64,000 nucleotides of DNA from Sulfobacillus benefaciens (GCA_003023725.1 PXYT01000013.1:1-64000), one strand, 5' to 3'; shown: positions 1-8,614, counted from the first letter of the stretch. Numbers and translations are program-made. The notes: generated from the sequence alone by a model not told the origin.

Positions 1-11
1 CATCGTCTTGA

Positions 12-794
12 TTATGGGAGAAGCAGCGTGATTCGTTGAGTTACGGGATGTCTCACCAGGTGAAATTGCACACCATAGATTTTTTGAATGATGTCGGAAG
101 CGAGGACCTCTTCGCTTTGTCCGGCAAGCACAACCTGCCCCTTATCCATTAACCAAATCGTATCTGCAAAGAGCCCGACGGTAGCCAAGTCATGATAAGC
201 CAGAACAATAATCTTTCGATCCACACGCGCCAATTCCTGGAGATAAGCCATAAGGATTTGGGCATGGCCCGGGTCGAGGTGGGCCGTTGGCTCGTCCAGC
301 AAGAGGATAGACGTATCTTGTACGAGAGCCATGCCCAGCAAGGCCCTTTGAGCCTCTCCCCCGGAAAGCTGGTTATAGGGTTTGTCTACCAACTCTTGGA
401 GCTGTAAACGACCAACAACCTTACCAATCTCTGGGGAGGGAAGAGAGTCTAAAATCCGCTCTCTCCAGGAGCGGTGAACGTAAGTGCCCAGGGACAAGAG
501 CTCCCGAACCCTCAGATCAAATCCTATGGGGAGAACTTGGGGCACAAGCGTGAGTATTCGGGCCCTGGCCGAGGGGGAAAGGTGTATCAGGTCCTCACCT
601 CCGTAGCGGACGGTACCGGACAATGGTTTTAAGAATGCCCCCAATAACCGCAGGAATGTGGACTTCCCCGCGCCGTTGGGACCGATTACCGCGGTGATGC
701 GCCCTGGCGAAAAAATGCCGGATAGGGGGCCAAGACGGTCTCTGGTGGTCTTCCACCGAAAGCTGAGCTGATCGATTACTAAAGGAAGTGTCAT
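12..794 (-). CDS. ABC transporter ATP-binding protein, BtuD/FepC type
   Basis: 260-residue cytoplasmic ATPase that powers a metal-chelate or cobalamin importer. Walker A GPNGAGKST lies at about residues 38-46, the signature LSGGE follows in the middle, and Walker B ILLLDEP precedes a conserved switch histidine. The open frame runs far upstream to 1082, but that part overlaps the permease. The start chosen here (MTLPL) overlaps the permease stop as ATGA, which is the usual translational coupling. It is the last gene of the operon binding protein, permease, ATPase. Substrate (cobalamin, haem or siderophore) cannot be told from the ATPase. Family assignment is firm. Confidence 0.93.
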   Translation of the reverse strand: MTLPLVIDQLSFRWKTTRDRLGPLSGIFSPGRITAVIGPNGAGKSTFLRLLGAFLKPLSGTVRYGGEDLIHLSPSARARILTLVPQVLPIGFDLRVRELLSLGTYVHRSWRERILDSLPSPEIGKVVGRLQLQELVDKPYNQLSGGEAQRALLGMALVQDTSILLLDEPTAHLDPGHAQILMAYLQELARVDRKIIVLAYHDLATVGLFADTIWLMDKGQVVLAGQSEEVLASDIIQKIYGVQFHLVRHPVTQRITLLLP

Positions 795-1783
795 GACTTC
801 ACCACTCGCGTCTTGATAAGAAGATAGATGAAATAAGGTCCGCCGATAACGGCACTGACCAGTCCCAAGGGCACGGTGCCGATGCCTGGAATGTGTTCGG
901 CAATAATGTCGGCAACAACCAGAAAGACTGCCCCAATCAAAAATACCAGAGGCAGGATGGTCGCATGATCGGCGCCGTAGAGACGCCTGACAATGTGCGG
1001 AATCACCAAGCCCACAAATCCGATGAGACCGGCCAGATAGACGGCCATGGCCGTCAACAGGCTGGCTAAGATAAGCAGCCAACTTTGGGTGAGTGCCACA
1101 TTGACGCCGAGATAATGGGCTTGCTCTTCTCCTAAATAGTAGGCATTAAGTTCAGGGGCGGCGGGCAGGACCGATAGGGAGGTGCCCAGCATGATAACGG
1201 TGGGCCATAACAAGCGCGTCCATCCGATTCCATGAATGCCTCCCAGTTCCCAGGCAAAAATTTGAGACATGGTCTGCCGATTGGCCAACATGGCAAAGGT
1301 GGTGAAGGCTCCCAAAACCAAGGACAAAGCATACCCGATTAGAATCAGAGTCAGCATGTGAACCCGGCCTTGACCACGGGCTAAGACATAAGCGGCGAAG
1401 ACCGCGGCAAGCGACCCGGAAAAGGCGCCCAATCCTAGGAAATCCGATCCTGGCCATAACAGGGACACCATCACCGCCCCAAAACCGGCTCCGGAAGAAG
1501 CACCGATGATATAGGGGTCGGCCAAAGGGTTTTTAAAGAGAGCTTGCATAATGGCCCCGGCCAAGGCCAAACTTCCGCCGACCAAAGCTGCGGCGATGAG
1601 GCGCGGCAGGCGAATGTCCCAGACGATCACATTGGACACTGTGGACAGCCCCGGTGCCTCGATGCTTGTGAGTAACTGGTGCCAGCTGAGGGAAACCGGT
1701 CCATAACCGAGCCCCAGAATCAGTGCCAGAATGAGCAATCCCAAGGGGATCACCCCTTGTTTAACTCGCTTGAGAGAGATCAT
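791..1783 (-). CDS. ABC transporter permease, FecCD/BtuC family
   Basis: 330-residue polytopic inner-membrane protein with about ten hydrophobic segments, the normal length for BtuC/FecCD permeases. Family hallmarks visible are RLPRLIAAALVGGSLALAG near residue 60, then NPLADPYIIGASSGAG, and GLIGFVGLVIPHIVRR near the C-terminus, which contacts the ATPase. Its start lies 23 bases inside the upstream binding-protein gene and its stop overlaps the ATPase start, so the three genes form one tight operon. No cobalamin riboswitch was recognised upstream, so B12 is not favoured over ferric siderophore or haem by regulation. Confidence 0.94.
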   Translation of the reverse strand: MISLKRVKQGVIPLGLLILALILGLGYGPVSLSWHQLLTSIEAPGLSTVSNVIVWDIRLPRLIAAALVGGSLALAGAIMQALFKNPLADPYIIGASSGAGFGAVMVSLLWPGSDFLGLGAFSGSLAAVFAAYVLARGQGRVHMLTLILIGYALSLVLGAFTTFAMLANRQTMSQIFAWELGGIHGIGWTRLLWPTVIMLGTSLSVLPAAPELNAYYLGEEQAHYLGVNVALTQSWLLILASLLTAMAVYLAGLIGFVGLVIPHIVRRLYGADHATILPLVFLIGAVFLVVADIIAEHIPGIGTVPLGLVSAVIGGPYFIYLLIKTRVVKS

Positions 1784-2726
1784 GGGGCAAGACCACGTGG
1801 GGGTGAAGGAGATGGATCAGTTCGGCCAATCCCATGGCCAGTGCAGGGGAGGGCTGGTCAATGTAGGATGGTTGAGTCATCGCGATGACGTGATGATTAC
1901 GCACGGCCCGCACGTGAGAAAATCCGGGAAGCGTTGTAATGGCATGCTGGCTGGCATCGGAAGGATCGTAAACAATATCGACCGGATTCGCCTTCACGAC
2001 TTGTTCTGCGGTGAGTTCCGGATAGGCGGAGTGTGTGAATTGCGCGGCAATATTTTGGCCGCCGGCCATGGTGATCAGATTGTTTAAGTAGCTGTCCGTT
2101 CCTGCGGAATACAATTGGCCGAGGTCCAAAAAGACTGTCGGCTTGTGCCGGACCTCTTTGTGCACCAATTGCTGAAGACGAGCGAACTGCGCCTGGAGAT
2201 GGGCGACGACCTGATTCGCTTGCCGGGTGCGTCCCGTGGCCCGACCTACAATCTGAATGTCGTGATAGACCCCTTGAATGTTTTGTGGGCTTAATATGAT
2301 AACCGGAATATGAAAGTGCTGTAATTGAGAGAGCCCTTTAACGCCGGGAATGGCTAAGACCAAATTGGGTTTCGTGGCGATAATGCGCTCGATGCTGACG
2401 GCCGGAAATGAAGGCCCGATGTTGTGGAGGCCTTTGAGTTCGCGAGACCAGGGAGCTGGCGTATACTCGAAACTCATCGCATCCGCCCCCACAATGTTCT
2501 TTCTGAGTCCGAGATCCAATGCAATTTCGGTGTTGCTGGGAGCAATCGTGACGATGCGAGTGGCGGGACCCGAAAGGGTGACGGTTCGTCCCGTATCGTC
2601 CACAATGCTCAGGGCATGAGAAACCGGCGGGGTTTTTTGGGCGGCTGCGTGACCGCATCCCGCCAACAATACCACACCCAGACCGACCCCTAATCCGCGC
2701 AGGGTCTTGACAAATTTATTCAACAC
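1761..2726 (-). CDS. Metal-chelate/cobalamin-binding lipoprotein, BtuF-like
   Basis: Substrate-binding protein (321 residues) of the importer encoded downstream. The start chosen is a GTG preceded by GAGAGGAAA; it gives a clean lipoprotein signal with the lipobox LLAGC about 24 residues in, so the mature protein is anchored outside the membrane. The body has the periplasmic-binding type III features VDDTGRTVTL, IVTIAPSNTEI and IVGAD. A longer open frame to 2867 adds a non-signal-like extension and was rejected. Closest by eye to the BtuF/cobalamin group, but ferric siderophore binders look alike at this level. Confidence 0.9.
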   Translation of the reverse strand: MLNKFVKTLRGLGVGLGVVLLAGCGHAAAQKTPPVSHALSIVDDTGRTVTLSGPATRIVTIAPSNTEIALDLGLRKNIVGADAMSFEYTPAPWSRELKGLHNIGPSFPAVSIERIIATKPNLVLAIPGVKGLSQLQHFHIPVIILSPQNIQGVYHDIQIVGRATGRTRQANQVVAHLQAQFARLQQLVHKEVRHKPTVFLDLGQLYSAGTDSYLNNLITMAGGQNIAAQFTHSAYPELTAEQVVKANPVDIVYDPSDASQHAITTLPGFSHVRAVRNHHVIAMTQPSYIDQPSPALAMGLAELIHLLHPHVVLPHDLSQAS

Positions 2727-2757
2727 ATGTTTCCTCTCTTCTGCTTCTAATTTGTAC

Positions 2758-2782
2758 TCGTGCACGAACACAATTCTTGTGT
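2758..2782. promoter_or_regulatory. Two adjacent palindromes upstream of the BtuFCD-like operon
   Basis: A perfect 10-base palindrome TCGTGCACGA (2758-2767) is followed at once by inverted arms ACACAA (2768-2773) and TTGTGT (2777-2782). They lie 30-60 bases upstream of the binding-protein start on the minus strand and about 150 bases before the winged-helix gene on the plus strand. This is the place expected for an operator. No metal-regulator consensus (Fur, Zur, DtxR) was recognised. Confidence 0.4.
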
Positions 2783-2931
2783 ACCGAACTCTGTCATAAT
2801 GAGAGTTTAAGATGAAGTTCCCCCAATTACAAGAAAGCGTTAAACGAGTTTCAAAAGAGCACGACAAGATATACGGTAATTGTCATAAAGAGACAAGAAT
2901 AATCTTCAAAATCGGAGAGGGGTATGCCAAG

Positions 2932-3225
2932 ATGGCTGAAACGGGAAATGTGGATATTTATACGGAACGGATCCTGTGGGCGTTATGGTACCGGCCGCGG
3001 GCGGGAACGGTGGCAACCATTAGCGGTTATACTGGCTTGGCGCCCGGCCTTGTGGTGCAGACCCTCGAGCGGCTTGTAACCGAAAAGTGGGTGAACGTGT
3101 ACCGTAAACCTGGGCAACCCGCCTTGTATTTTTGGTACGGACCCAGAGACAGAGATATGATCAAGACAGCAGAAATGGTTCATCACCTGGTTTGGGATCT
3201 GCCGATCGATGACCGTATCGTGTAA
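2932..3225 (+). CDS. Small winged-helix-like protein of unknown function
   Basis: 97-residue protein. The start is the ATG at 2932, nine bases after GGAGAGGGG; the open frame upstream to 2812 lacks a ribosome site. The middle (TERILWALWYRPRAGTV, then TGLAPGLVVQTLERLV, then EKWVNVY and a short strand pair ending ALYFWYG) follows the helix-turn-helix plus wing pattern of small transcription regulators, so I read it as a one-domain DNA-binding protein. It is divergent from the BtuFCD-like operon across the palindromes at 2758-2782, so it could regulate that operon. Function is inferred from fold only. Confidence 0.6.
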   Translation: MAETGNVDIYTERILWALWYRPRAGTVATISGYTGLAPGLVVQTLERLVTEKWVNVYRKPGQPALYFWYGPRDRDMIKTAEMVHHLVWDLPIDDRIV

Positions 3226-3255
3226 CAAGGAACTTCGATTTCGCGCCGTTTGAGC

Positions 3256-3897
3256 TTAGTCTAAATCCTGGTCTTCTTCGCCGGCGTGGCACAATGGCGA
3301 AAAAATAAGAACCCAACGGCCGGTATCGAAATAGCGCAACAGAAGCTGTCCGGCGTTGGGAACCGAGATATGCCGAGATGCTGGGCCATGAGCCTTAAGG
3401 ACGACAAGTATGGCACCTTTGATGCAGTCGGCATGGGTAGCCCCTACTGTCAAGCTGGCAGGCTGGCAAGTCTTGAGGAAAGCCGACAGCGCGGAAAGAA
3501 CCCTTTCCCCGACAGCCACAATATTTTCGCCGCCGGGAGGGGGATTGGCTTCCGGATCTTGCCGCCATGCCCGAAAATCGGGAAGGTTATCGCTTTCGAG
3601 GTCTTTAAGCCGCCGTCCGTCCCACGTTCCTAAATCCACTTCGGACAGATCGTCAAGAATGATGGGCTGAATATGGTGAATGTGCGCCAAGGGCTCAACC
3701 GTTTGCTGAGCGCGCAACAACGGACTGGTGACAATATACCGAACCGGGGCTGTGATCAGCTGTTTGGCTAGACGTTCGGCTTGAAAGGCTCCGGCTTCCG
3801 TCAGAGGCGGATCCCACGTGCGGTAGGCAAGACGCCCTGCCGCGTTGGCTTCACTTTCGCCGTGTCGGACTAATAAAATATCAGCGTATAAGGGCAA
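3256..3897 (-). CDS. Histidine phosphatase family protein
   Basis: 213-residue cytosolic phosphatase of the phosphoglycerate-mutase-like fold. The catalytic LVRHGES motif is near residue 9, followed by the second conserved block with PLTEAGAFQAERLA, TSPLLRAQQT, and a late catalytic histidine in GATHADCI. The start is a TTG with an ideal GGAGGT eight bases upstream. Substrate is open: the family includes phosphoglycerate mutases, broad phosphatases and CobC alpha-ribazole phosphatase. Proximity to a possible cobalamin importer is suggestive of CobC but not evidence. Confidence 0.88.
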   Translation of the reverse strand: MPLYADILLVRHGESEANAAGRLAYRTWDPPLTEAGAFQAERLAKQLITAPVRYIVTSPLLRAQQTVEPLAHIHHIQPIILDDLSEVDLGTWDGRRLKDLESDNLPDFRAWRQDPEANPPPGGENIVAVGERVLSALSAFLKTCQPASLTVGATHADCIKGAILVVLKAHGPASRHISVPNAGQLLLRYFDTGRWVLIFSPLCHAGEEDQDLD

Positions 3898-4099
3898 AAC
3901 ATGACCTCCATGGCTACTGAGAAAATCTTGTGCTTGTTATCTTACCGAATTTTCGAGGTTATGGGGAGAATTTATTGCGTTACGGGAAATTTGTCAATCT
4001 CCCTTGAAATTGCCAACAATATGGTATTCGTGGTAACCTAGTAATGAACAATCATTTCTTGTCGCTCATATCATAAAATGGAGTGAGCGAAATCAATTG

Positions 4100-4222
4100 A
4101 ATGAATCGCCAAATCGTGTGTTTACACGAACGGGGGACCCAATTTGTGGGGCGTACGCAAGGGGGCAGCTTTCCGCCCTAGCCCGTCAGCTTACCTCGTC
4201 GGCATGGAAAGCTTGGACTTGT
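4100..4222 (+). ncRNA. Cyclic di-AMP riboswitch (ydaO/yuaA class)
   Basis: Conserved blocks of the ydaO class appear in the right order: GCC of the closing stem (4108-4110), a short hairpin (TCGTGT 4114-4119 with ACACGA 4124-4129), GGGGACCC (4133-4140), GGGGCG (4148-4153), a GC hairpin around 4161-4178, and GTCAGCTTACCTCGTCGGC (4185-4203), whose GGC closes the first stem. A terminator follows directly at 4223. In this class ligand binding normally favours termination, so high c-di-AMP should shut off the importer downstream. Recognised by eye from remembered consensus; a covariance search would settle it. Confidence 0.86.
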
Positions 4223-4246
4223 AGCCCGGGCTAGCCCGGGCTTTTT
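4223..4246 (+). terminator. Intrinsic terminator of the c-di-AMP riboswitch
   Basis: A perfect dyad (arms AGCCCGGG 4223-4230 and CCCGGGCT 4235-4242, loop CTAG) is followed by a run of T. It sits just after the aptamer and about 70 bases before the first importer gene, so it is the expression platform. Confidence 0.85.
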
Positions 4247-4314
4247 CATAAGATTTGGCGATTTCTCGATTGATGGGAGATGAGACACTGACTTGCTAAG
4301 GAGGTACGCCTGAT

Positions 4315-5166
4315 ATGGGTTATTCATGGGTGAGAACCGAAGAGGAAGCCGAACAGGCACTCACTCCAGACGGCGAACCCAGCACTTGGATAGCAGAGAA
4401 AAAACCGTATAAGGGTTATGTGCCGTGGTTAGTGGCTGCCGTAGTTATTGCTTTTTGGTGGCTGGTGACGGCTCTTCACATGGTGTCATCGACAGCCTTG
4501 CCGGCCCCGGGGTCGGTGGCTCATGATTTCTTTACTGTAGCCACAGTGGGGTATAGTGGAGTTCCATTATTAACGAGTACTCTTTACAGTATGGGACGAA
4601 TTGCCGCCGGATTTCTTGCGGCTGTAGTGGTAGGAATTCCTATCGGATTTTGGATGGCTTCCACTGACTGGGTGTTTCTAGCCATTGATCCGCTTTTGCA
4701 ATTCCTGCGCCCGATTCCGCCTTTGGCCTACATACCGGTCATGATTGTCTGGTTTGGAATCGGGGAAACTTCGAAAGTCGTGCTGATTTTCTTCTGTACC
4801 ATTCCTATTATCATCATCAGTGCTATGAGTGGCGTAAAAAGTGCTCAGGAGACCCGCATCCGGGCGGCGCAATGCTTGGGAGCCAATAAGCGGCAATTGT
4901 TTCGCTATGTTATTTTCCCATCGGCTTTGCCTGAGATATTTACCGGAATGCGGGTAGGAATCGGAATCGCATGGACTTGCCTTGTGGCCGCCGAAATGAT
5001 TGCAGCATCCAAGGGACTGGGGTGGATGATTGAATCGGCGGGAAACGAGCTGCAAATTGGTGTGGTTTTCGTGGGGATTGTCATAATTGGGTTGCTGGGA
5101 TACGGCATGGAACTCATTATTCGCAGCATCGAGCATCGTGTTACACCGTGGAAAGGAAAAGCCTGA
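4315..5166 (+). CDS. Sulfonate/taurine-type ABC transporter permease (TauC/SsuC-like)
   Basis: 283-residue inner-membrane permease with about six hydrophobic segments. The EAA-loop region that contacts the ATPase is visible (AAQCLGANKRQLFRYVIFPSALP, around residues 180-205), and LRPIPPLAYIPVMIVWFGIGE is typical of the nitrate/sulfonate/taurine permease branch. It follows a c-di-AMP riboswitch and has AAGGAGGT 9 bases before the ATG. It is the first gene of a three-gene operon with a binding lipoprotein and an ATPase. The N-terminal 40 residues are hydrophilic and slightly longer than usual. Confidence 0.92.
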   Translation: MGYSWVRTEEEAEQALTPDGEPSTWIAEKKPYKGYVPWLVAAVVIAFWWLVTALHMVSSTALPAPGSVAHDFFTVATVGYSGVPLLTSTLYSMGRIAAGFLAAVVVGIPIGFWMASTDWVFLAIDPLLQFLRPIPPLAYIPVMIVWFGIGETSKVVLIFFCTIPIIIISAMSGVKSAQETRIRAAQCLGANKRQLFRYVIFPSALPEIFTGMRVGIGIAWTCLVAAEMIAASKGLGWMIESAGNELQIGVVFVGIVIIGLLGYGMELIIRSIEHRVTPWKGKA

Positions 5167-5270
5167 TGTGTCCGAACGTTGGAGCGTGAAGAAAGTGAAG
5201 ATTCTTGCGCCCCAGAGTCGGGTGCTTTCGCATCTCTTCAAATTCAGCAAGAACCAAAGGAGGATTTTGA

Positions 5271-6335
5271 TTGCGTGCACTTATGCGACGTAAAGCGTCT
5301 CACAGTACTTTAATGATTGGGGCTATAGTTGTGCCATTGACGGTTGCTCTGGCCGGATGCGGTACGACGTCCGCCGCTAGTCAAGAGCCCACTGTGACGA
5401 TTGGATACGAAAATGCGCCGGATCCGGAATCGGTTGCCATTGAACAGAAGTTTTTTCAGAAGTATCTGCATGCTCATGTCGAGCTCAAATATTTTTCTTC
5501 CGGACCGGATGCTTTGACATCACTGGCCTCCGGATCCTTGGATTTCATGACTACGCTGGGGAATCCTCCCACGGCGTCCGCAATTGCCCGAGGAGTGCCT
5601 TTGAAAGTGGTCTGGGCCATGGAACGCTACACCACAGCCGAGGGTCTCGTGGTGAAAAATGGAAGCCACATTCATTCCCTTAGGAACTTGGAGGGCAAGA
5701 CCGTGGCCTTGGTACAAGGCTCCACCTCGCCGTTTGAGTTGGATACGGCCCTGAAAATGCACCATATTCCTGTCTCATCGGTACACATCAAGAATATGGC
5801 CCCGCCCAATATGGTATCGGCGTGGAAGACCGGCCAAATTGATGCGGCGTACACCTGGGCTCCGTTTAGTAATGAAATGCAGAAGGATCACGGCCGTTTT
5901 CTGATTTATGACCAAAATCAGGTCACACAAGCACCGATTTTTAACTTGGCGGTCGTGAACGCACATTTCGCCACTAAGAACCCCAAGCTGGTGGATCAGT
6001 TTGTGCAGGCGGAGGAGGCGGGGGTAAAATTCTTTTATGCCCATCCCACGAAATCTTATCAGGACATCGCCAAACTAAACGGAATCACTCCCCAGGAGGC
6101 TAAAGCCCAGGCACAGGGACTGAAATTTACCACTTTGGCCCAAGAGTTGACATCCCGGCGGTTAGGAACGACAAATACCGTCAAGAGCTCCTTAGTGACC
6201 AAATCCTTGTCGTCGGCGGCGGCGTGGTTGAAGCAAACGGGGCAGATCAGCACCGTTCCCAGCCATATCAGTCAATATGTGGATCCCGCGTTCTGCCAAA
6301 CCGTTTACAAGCAGTCGCACAAGAGCGGTTCCTAA
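5271..6335 (+). CDS. Taurine/sulfonate-binding lipoprotein (TauA-like)
   Basis: 354-residue binding protein of the NMT1/TauA type. The start is a TTG seven bases after AAAGGAGG. An N-terminal hydrophobic stretch ends in the lipobox ALAGC, so the protein is a surface lipoprotein. TauA-like features include VTIGYENAPDPESVA, LASGSLDFMTTLGNPP and the aromatic/polar pocket segment AAYTWAPF. It sits between permease and ATPase, with a 104-base gap before it. Taurine or another alkyl sulfonate is the likely ligand; an osmolyte role would fit the c-di-AMP control upstream. Confidence 0.88.
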   Translation: MRALMRRKASHSTLMIGAIVVPLTVALAGCGTTSAASQEPTVTIGYENAPDPESVAIEQKFFQKYLHAHVELKYFSSGPDALTSLASGSLDFMTTLGNPPTASAIARGVPLKVVWAMERYTTAEGLVVKNGSHIHSLRNLEGKTVALVQGSTSPFELDTALKMHHIPVSSVHIKNMAPPNMVSAWKTGQIDAAYTWAPFSNEMQKDHGRFLIYDQNQVTQAPIFNLAVVNAHFATKNPKLVDQFVQAEEAGVKFFYAHPTKSYQDIAKLNGITPQEAKAQAQGLKFTTLAQELTSRRLGTTNTVKSSLVTKSLSSAAAWLKQTGQISTVPSHISQYVDPAFCQTVYKQSHKSGS

Positions 6336-6372
6336 GAGTGTGGTAAAAGCTGTTCGTGAAGGAGCTGGCACC

Positions 6373-7155
6373 GTGATTGAACTGAATACCTTAACCAAGT
6401 TCTATCCTCCGACGAAGCGAGGCGCGCAGCCGGTCTTGGCGGTCGATCACGTCAACATGACGATGGATAACGGCGAATTTCTTTGTATTGTCGGTCCCTC
6501 CGGATGCGGGAAGACGACGATTCTAAACATGCTGGCGGGGTTTGAGCGCCCTAGCCAGGGGCAAATAGTACTGGACGGAAAGGTGGTTGACAAGCCCGGT
6601 CCGGAACGGGTGGTGGTGTTTCAACAACCTTCTTTGTTTCCTTGGATGAGCGTGTTCGATAATATCGCTTTGGGGTTGACCTTGCGCGAAGGGAAAAGGC
6701 CTCAGCACGCGGAAAAAGTTCAGGCCATTATCGAGACCGTGGGATTAAATGGGTTTGAGAAGCATTTTCCCTATCAGCTGTCGGGTGGAATGCAGCAGCG
6801 CGCAGCCATAGCGCGCGCTCTGATCACCGAACCGGAAATTTTGCTTATGGATGAACCTTTTGGCGCCCTGGACGCGCAAACCCGCACGGAAATGCAGCGA
6901 TTTTTGCTGACTTTGTGGGAACGGCTGCGCCCCACGGTTCTTTTCATTACCCATGATGTTGAGGAAGCCATTATCCTGGCCGACCGAGTGGCGGTGATGA
7001 CGCCCCGCCCCGGTAAGATTGCGGCCGATATTTCCATAGATCTGGGGAGACCGCGGCAGTGGGACGTCAGCCTTTCGCCCGAGTTTCTGCACTACAAGAA
7101 GACGGTCCTAAATATACTCAGACCATCCGGCAAATCATCGCAAATAGCGCACTGA
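6373..7155 (+). CDS. Sulfonate/taurine-type ABC transporter ATPase (TauB/SsuB-like)
   Basis: 260-residue ATPase. Walker A GPSGCGKTT, signature LSGGMQQRAAIARAL, Walker B ILLMDEPFGALD and the switch histidine in FITHDVEEA are all present. The start is a GTG about nine bases after GAAGGAG; the longer open frame to 6277 overlaps the binding-protein gene and has no ribosome site. PFGALDAQTR is typical of the nitrate/sulfonate/taurine ATPases. It closes the operon and is followed by a strong terminator at 7166. Confidence 0.94.
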   Translation: MIELNTLTKFYPPTKRGAQPVLAVDHVNMTMDNGEFLCIVGPSGCGKTTILNMLAGFERPSQGQIVLDGKVVDKPGPERVVVFQQPSLFPWMSVFDNIALGLTLREGKRPQHAEKVQAIIETVGLNGFEKHFPYQLSGGMQQRAAIARALITEPEILLMDEPFGALDAQTRTEMQRFLLTLWERLRPTVLFITHDVEEAIILADRVAVMTPRPGKIAADISIDLGRPRQWDVSLSPEFLHYKKTVLNILRPSGKSSQIAH

Positions 7156-7165
7156 CCACAGGACA

Positions 7166-7207
7166 CTCCCGGGGCGATAGGCAAAGGCCACGCCCCGGGA
7201 GCTTTTT
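7166..7207 (+). terminator. Intrinsic terminator after the TauCAB-like operon
   Basis: Perfect 11-base arms CTCCCGGGGCG (7166-7176) and CGCCCCGGGAG (7191-7201) with a 14-base loop, followed by C and five T. It lies 10 bases after the ATPase stop. Confidence 0.92.
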
Positions 7208-7252
7208 GTCCGGGATGGTCCTTTGTTGTCTGCTCCAGGATACATCCGCCGT

Positions 7253-8230
7253 CTAGGTGGTCTCCTGGGATCCGGTTTCAGCATTGGCTAAGCTGACGGC
7301 CCGCCTGATTGCCAGGGAGACGGCGTGGGCCGCCAGAGCTCCGACCATAGCCGGGGAACTTTGGCAGTCTCCTGCGGATACGGCAAAGAGAGTGTCGCCA
7401 TCCCATGGCGTGTGCACGGGGTCGATGGCCCGGGCGAGACCGTCATGGCCCATACGGCAAACACGGACCAGCTCGGCCTTGGACAGGCGCCCGTTGGTGA
7501 TAATGGCCCCTATGGTGGTGGATTCACCTTCTGTCAACACCCCAGGGTTCTGCTCCCATAAGGCCGGGGTGGTGGCTTGAGGATGCCCGTCTGAGGATCG
7601 GGGGCCGGCGAGAATGCGGCCATCCTCTGCCAATATACTGCCCATGGCGTTGACTACTATCAGAGCTGCCACCATCAGACCGCCAGGAGTGATAAGGCTG
7701 ATGGCTGCTTGGCCTCCTTTCATCGCAAACTGGGGTCCCAGGGATTTACCCACCGTGGCTCCGGTTCCGGCTCCCGCGGATCCTTCGGGAACAAGGCATT
7801 CCGTCTGTTCCATCAAGGCTTGTTCCATGGCCTGCTGTCCGTCTTGGAGAGTGGGGGGCTGAGGTTGACCGTAATCGAGGTCAAAGATGCACGCAGCCAC
7901 AACGATAGGGATATGGACATTGGCCACGGCAAATCCGCGATGATTCCTGTGCAAGACATCCTGAGCTCCGTCGGCCGTTTGCAGTCCCAGAGCGCTGCCT
8001 CCGCTGAGGATAATGGCATCGGGGCCGGGGACGAGATTGGCGGGATCGAGCACAGGGGTCTCACGGGTGGCCGGAGCCCCTCCGGCCACATCAACAGCGG
8101 CCCGGGATCCCGGGGGAAGCAGCAACGCCGTGATGCCGGTTCCTTTGACCGCATCACTCACGGTACCCAGCCCGACTCCGGGGATTTTAATGATCCCCGG
8201 AAGAATGTCATAGCCCGGCGTATTTGGCAT
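7253..8230 (-). CDS. P1/S58-family aminopeptidase (DmpA-like)
   Basis: 325-residue N-terminal-nucleophile hydrolase. Members self-cleave before a Ser or Thr to make two subunits, then remove N-terminal residues from small peptides or amides. Marks seen: early GVGLGTVSDA, LSGGSALGL, the glycine-rich EGSAGAGTGATVGK, and GESTTIGAIITNGRLSK, where the first Thr of TTIG is the expected cleavage site and nucleophile. ATG start with GAAAGGA upstream. It converges on the TauCAB-like operon and stands alone on its strand. Substrate unknown; DmpA relatives include D- and beta-aminopeptidases. Confidence 0.9.
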   Translation of the reverse strand: MPNTPGYDILPGIIKIPGVGLGTVSDAVKGTGITALLLPPGSRAAVDVAGGAPATRETPVLDPANLVPGPDAIILSGGSALGLQTADGAQDVLHRNHRGFAVANVHIPIVVAACIFDLDYGQPQPPTLQDGQQAMEQALMEQTECLVPEGSAGAGTGATVGKSLGPQFAMKGGQAAISLITPGGLMVAALIVVNAMGSILAEDGRILAGPRSSDGHPQATTPALWEQNPGVLTEGESTTIGAIITNGRLSKAELVRVCRMGHDGLARAIDPVHTPWDGDTLFAVSAGDCQSSPAMVGALAAHAVSLAIRRAVSLANAETGSQETT

Positions 8231-8614
8231 GACGATTCACACGTCCTTTCACTGCCGCTGGTGGAAAAACGGCATTTCGCACTGACGGGCACTCTGTATA
8301 ATGTCTTAAATATAGACGATATTGAACGTCGGGAAGAGGTGTGTTCCCGGCTTTTCTCCCTAGAGAGAGATCTGGGGAGTCTCGCAAGGTTGAAGGCACT
8401 CAGGGAGTTGGGCTCACGCCTAAGCGCGGCACAGAGCTGACACTTGCAATGAATAAAGGGGACGAAGCGAGCTTGGCGGTTGGGGTTTATCCCGTCGAGC
8501 AAGATTTAGGTCCTATTGACACGATTCTCAAAATTTCGAGGTTTTGCCGGAAACTCTATTCGGGTCCCAACTTTTGATGGTATGCTTGTGCTATTCTGTG
8601 GAGAGGAGAAAACG
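8231..8614. other. 384-base intergenic region between divergent genes
   Basis: Lies between the DmpA-like gene (minus) and the MarR gene (plus). A consensus TATAAT occurs at 8297-8302 on the plus strand without a convincing -35. The plus strand from about 8340 to 8540 is rich in short self-complementary blocks (for example GGG-TTTAT-CCC near 8484 flanked by CTTG and CAAG). I could not match it to a known riboswitch, T-box or 6S RNA. Open frames here have no ribosome sites. Confidence 0.3.

Noticed and set aside
795-1082. N-terminal extension of the BtuD-like ATPase
   Set aside because: It overlaps the permease in another frame, has no family similarity, and the ATGA-coupled start gives the normal ATPase length.
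1752-2931. Cobalamin riboswitch for the BtuFCD-like operon
   Set aside because: No B12-box-like GCCACTG element or long conserved leader was seen upstream of the binding-protein gene.
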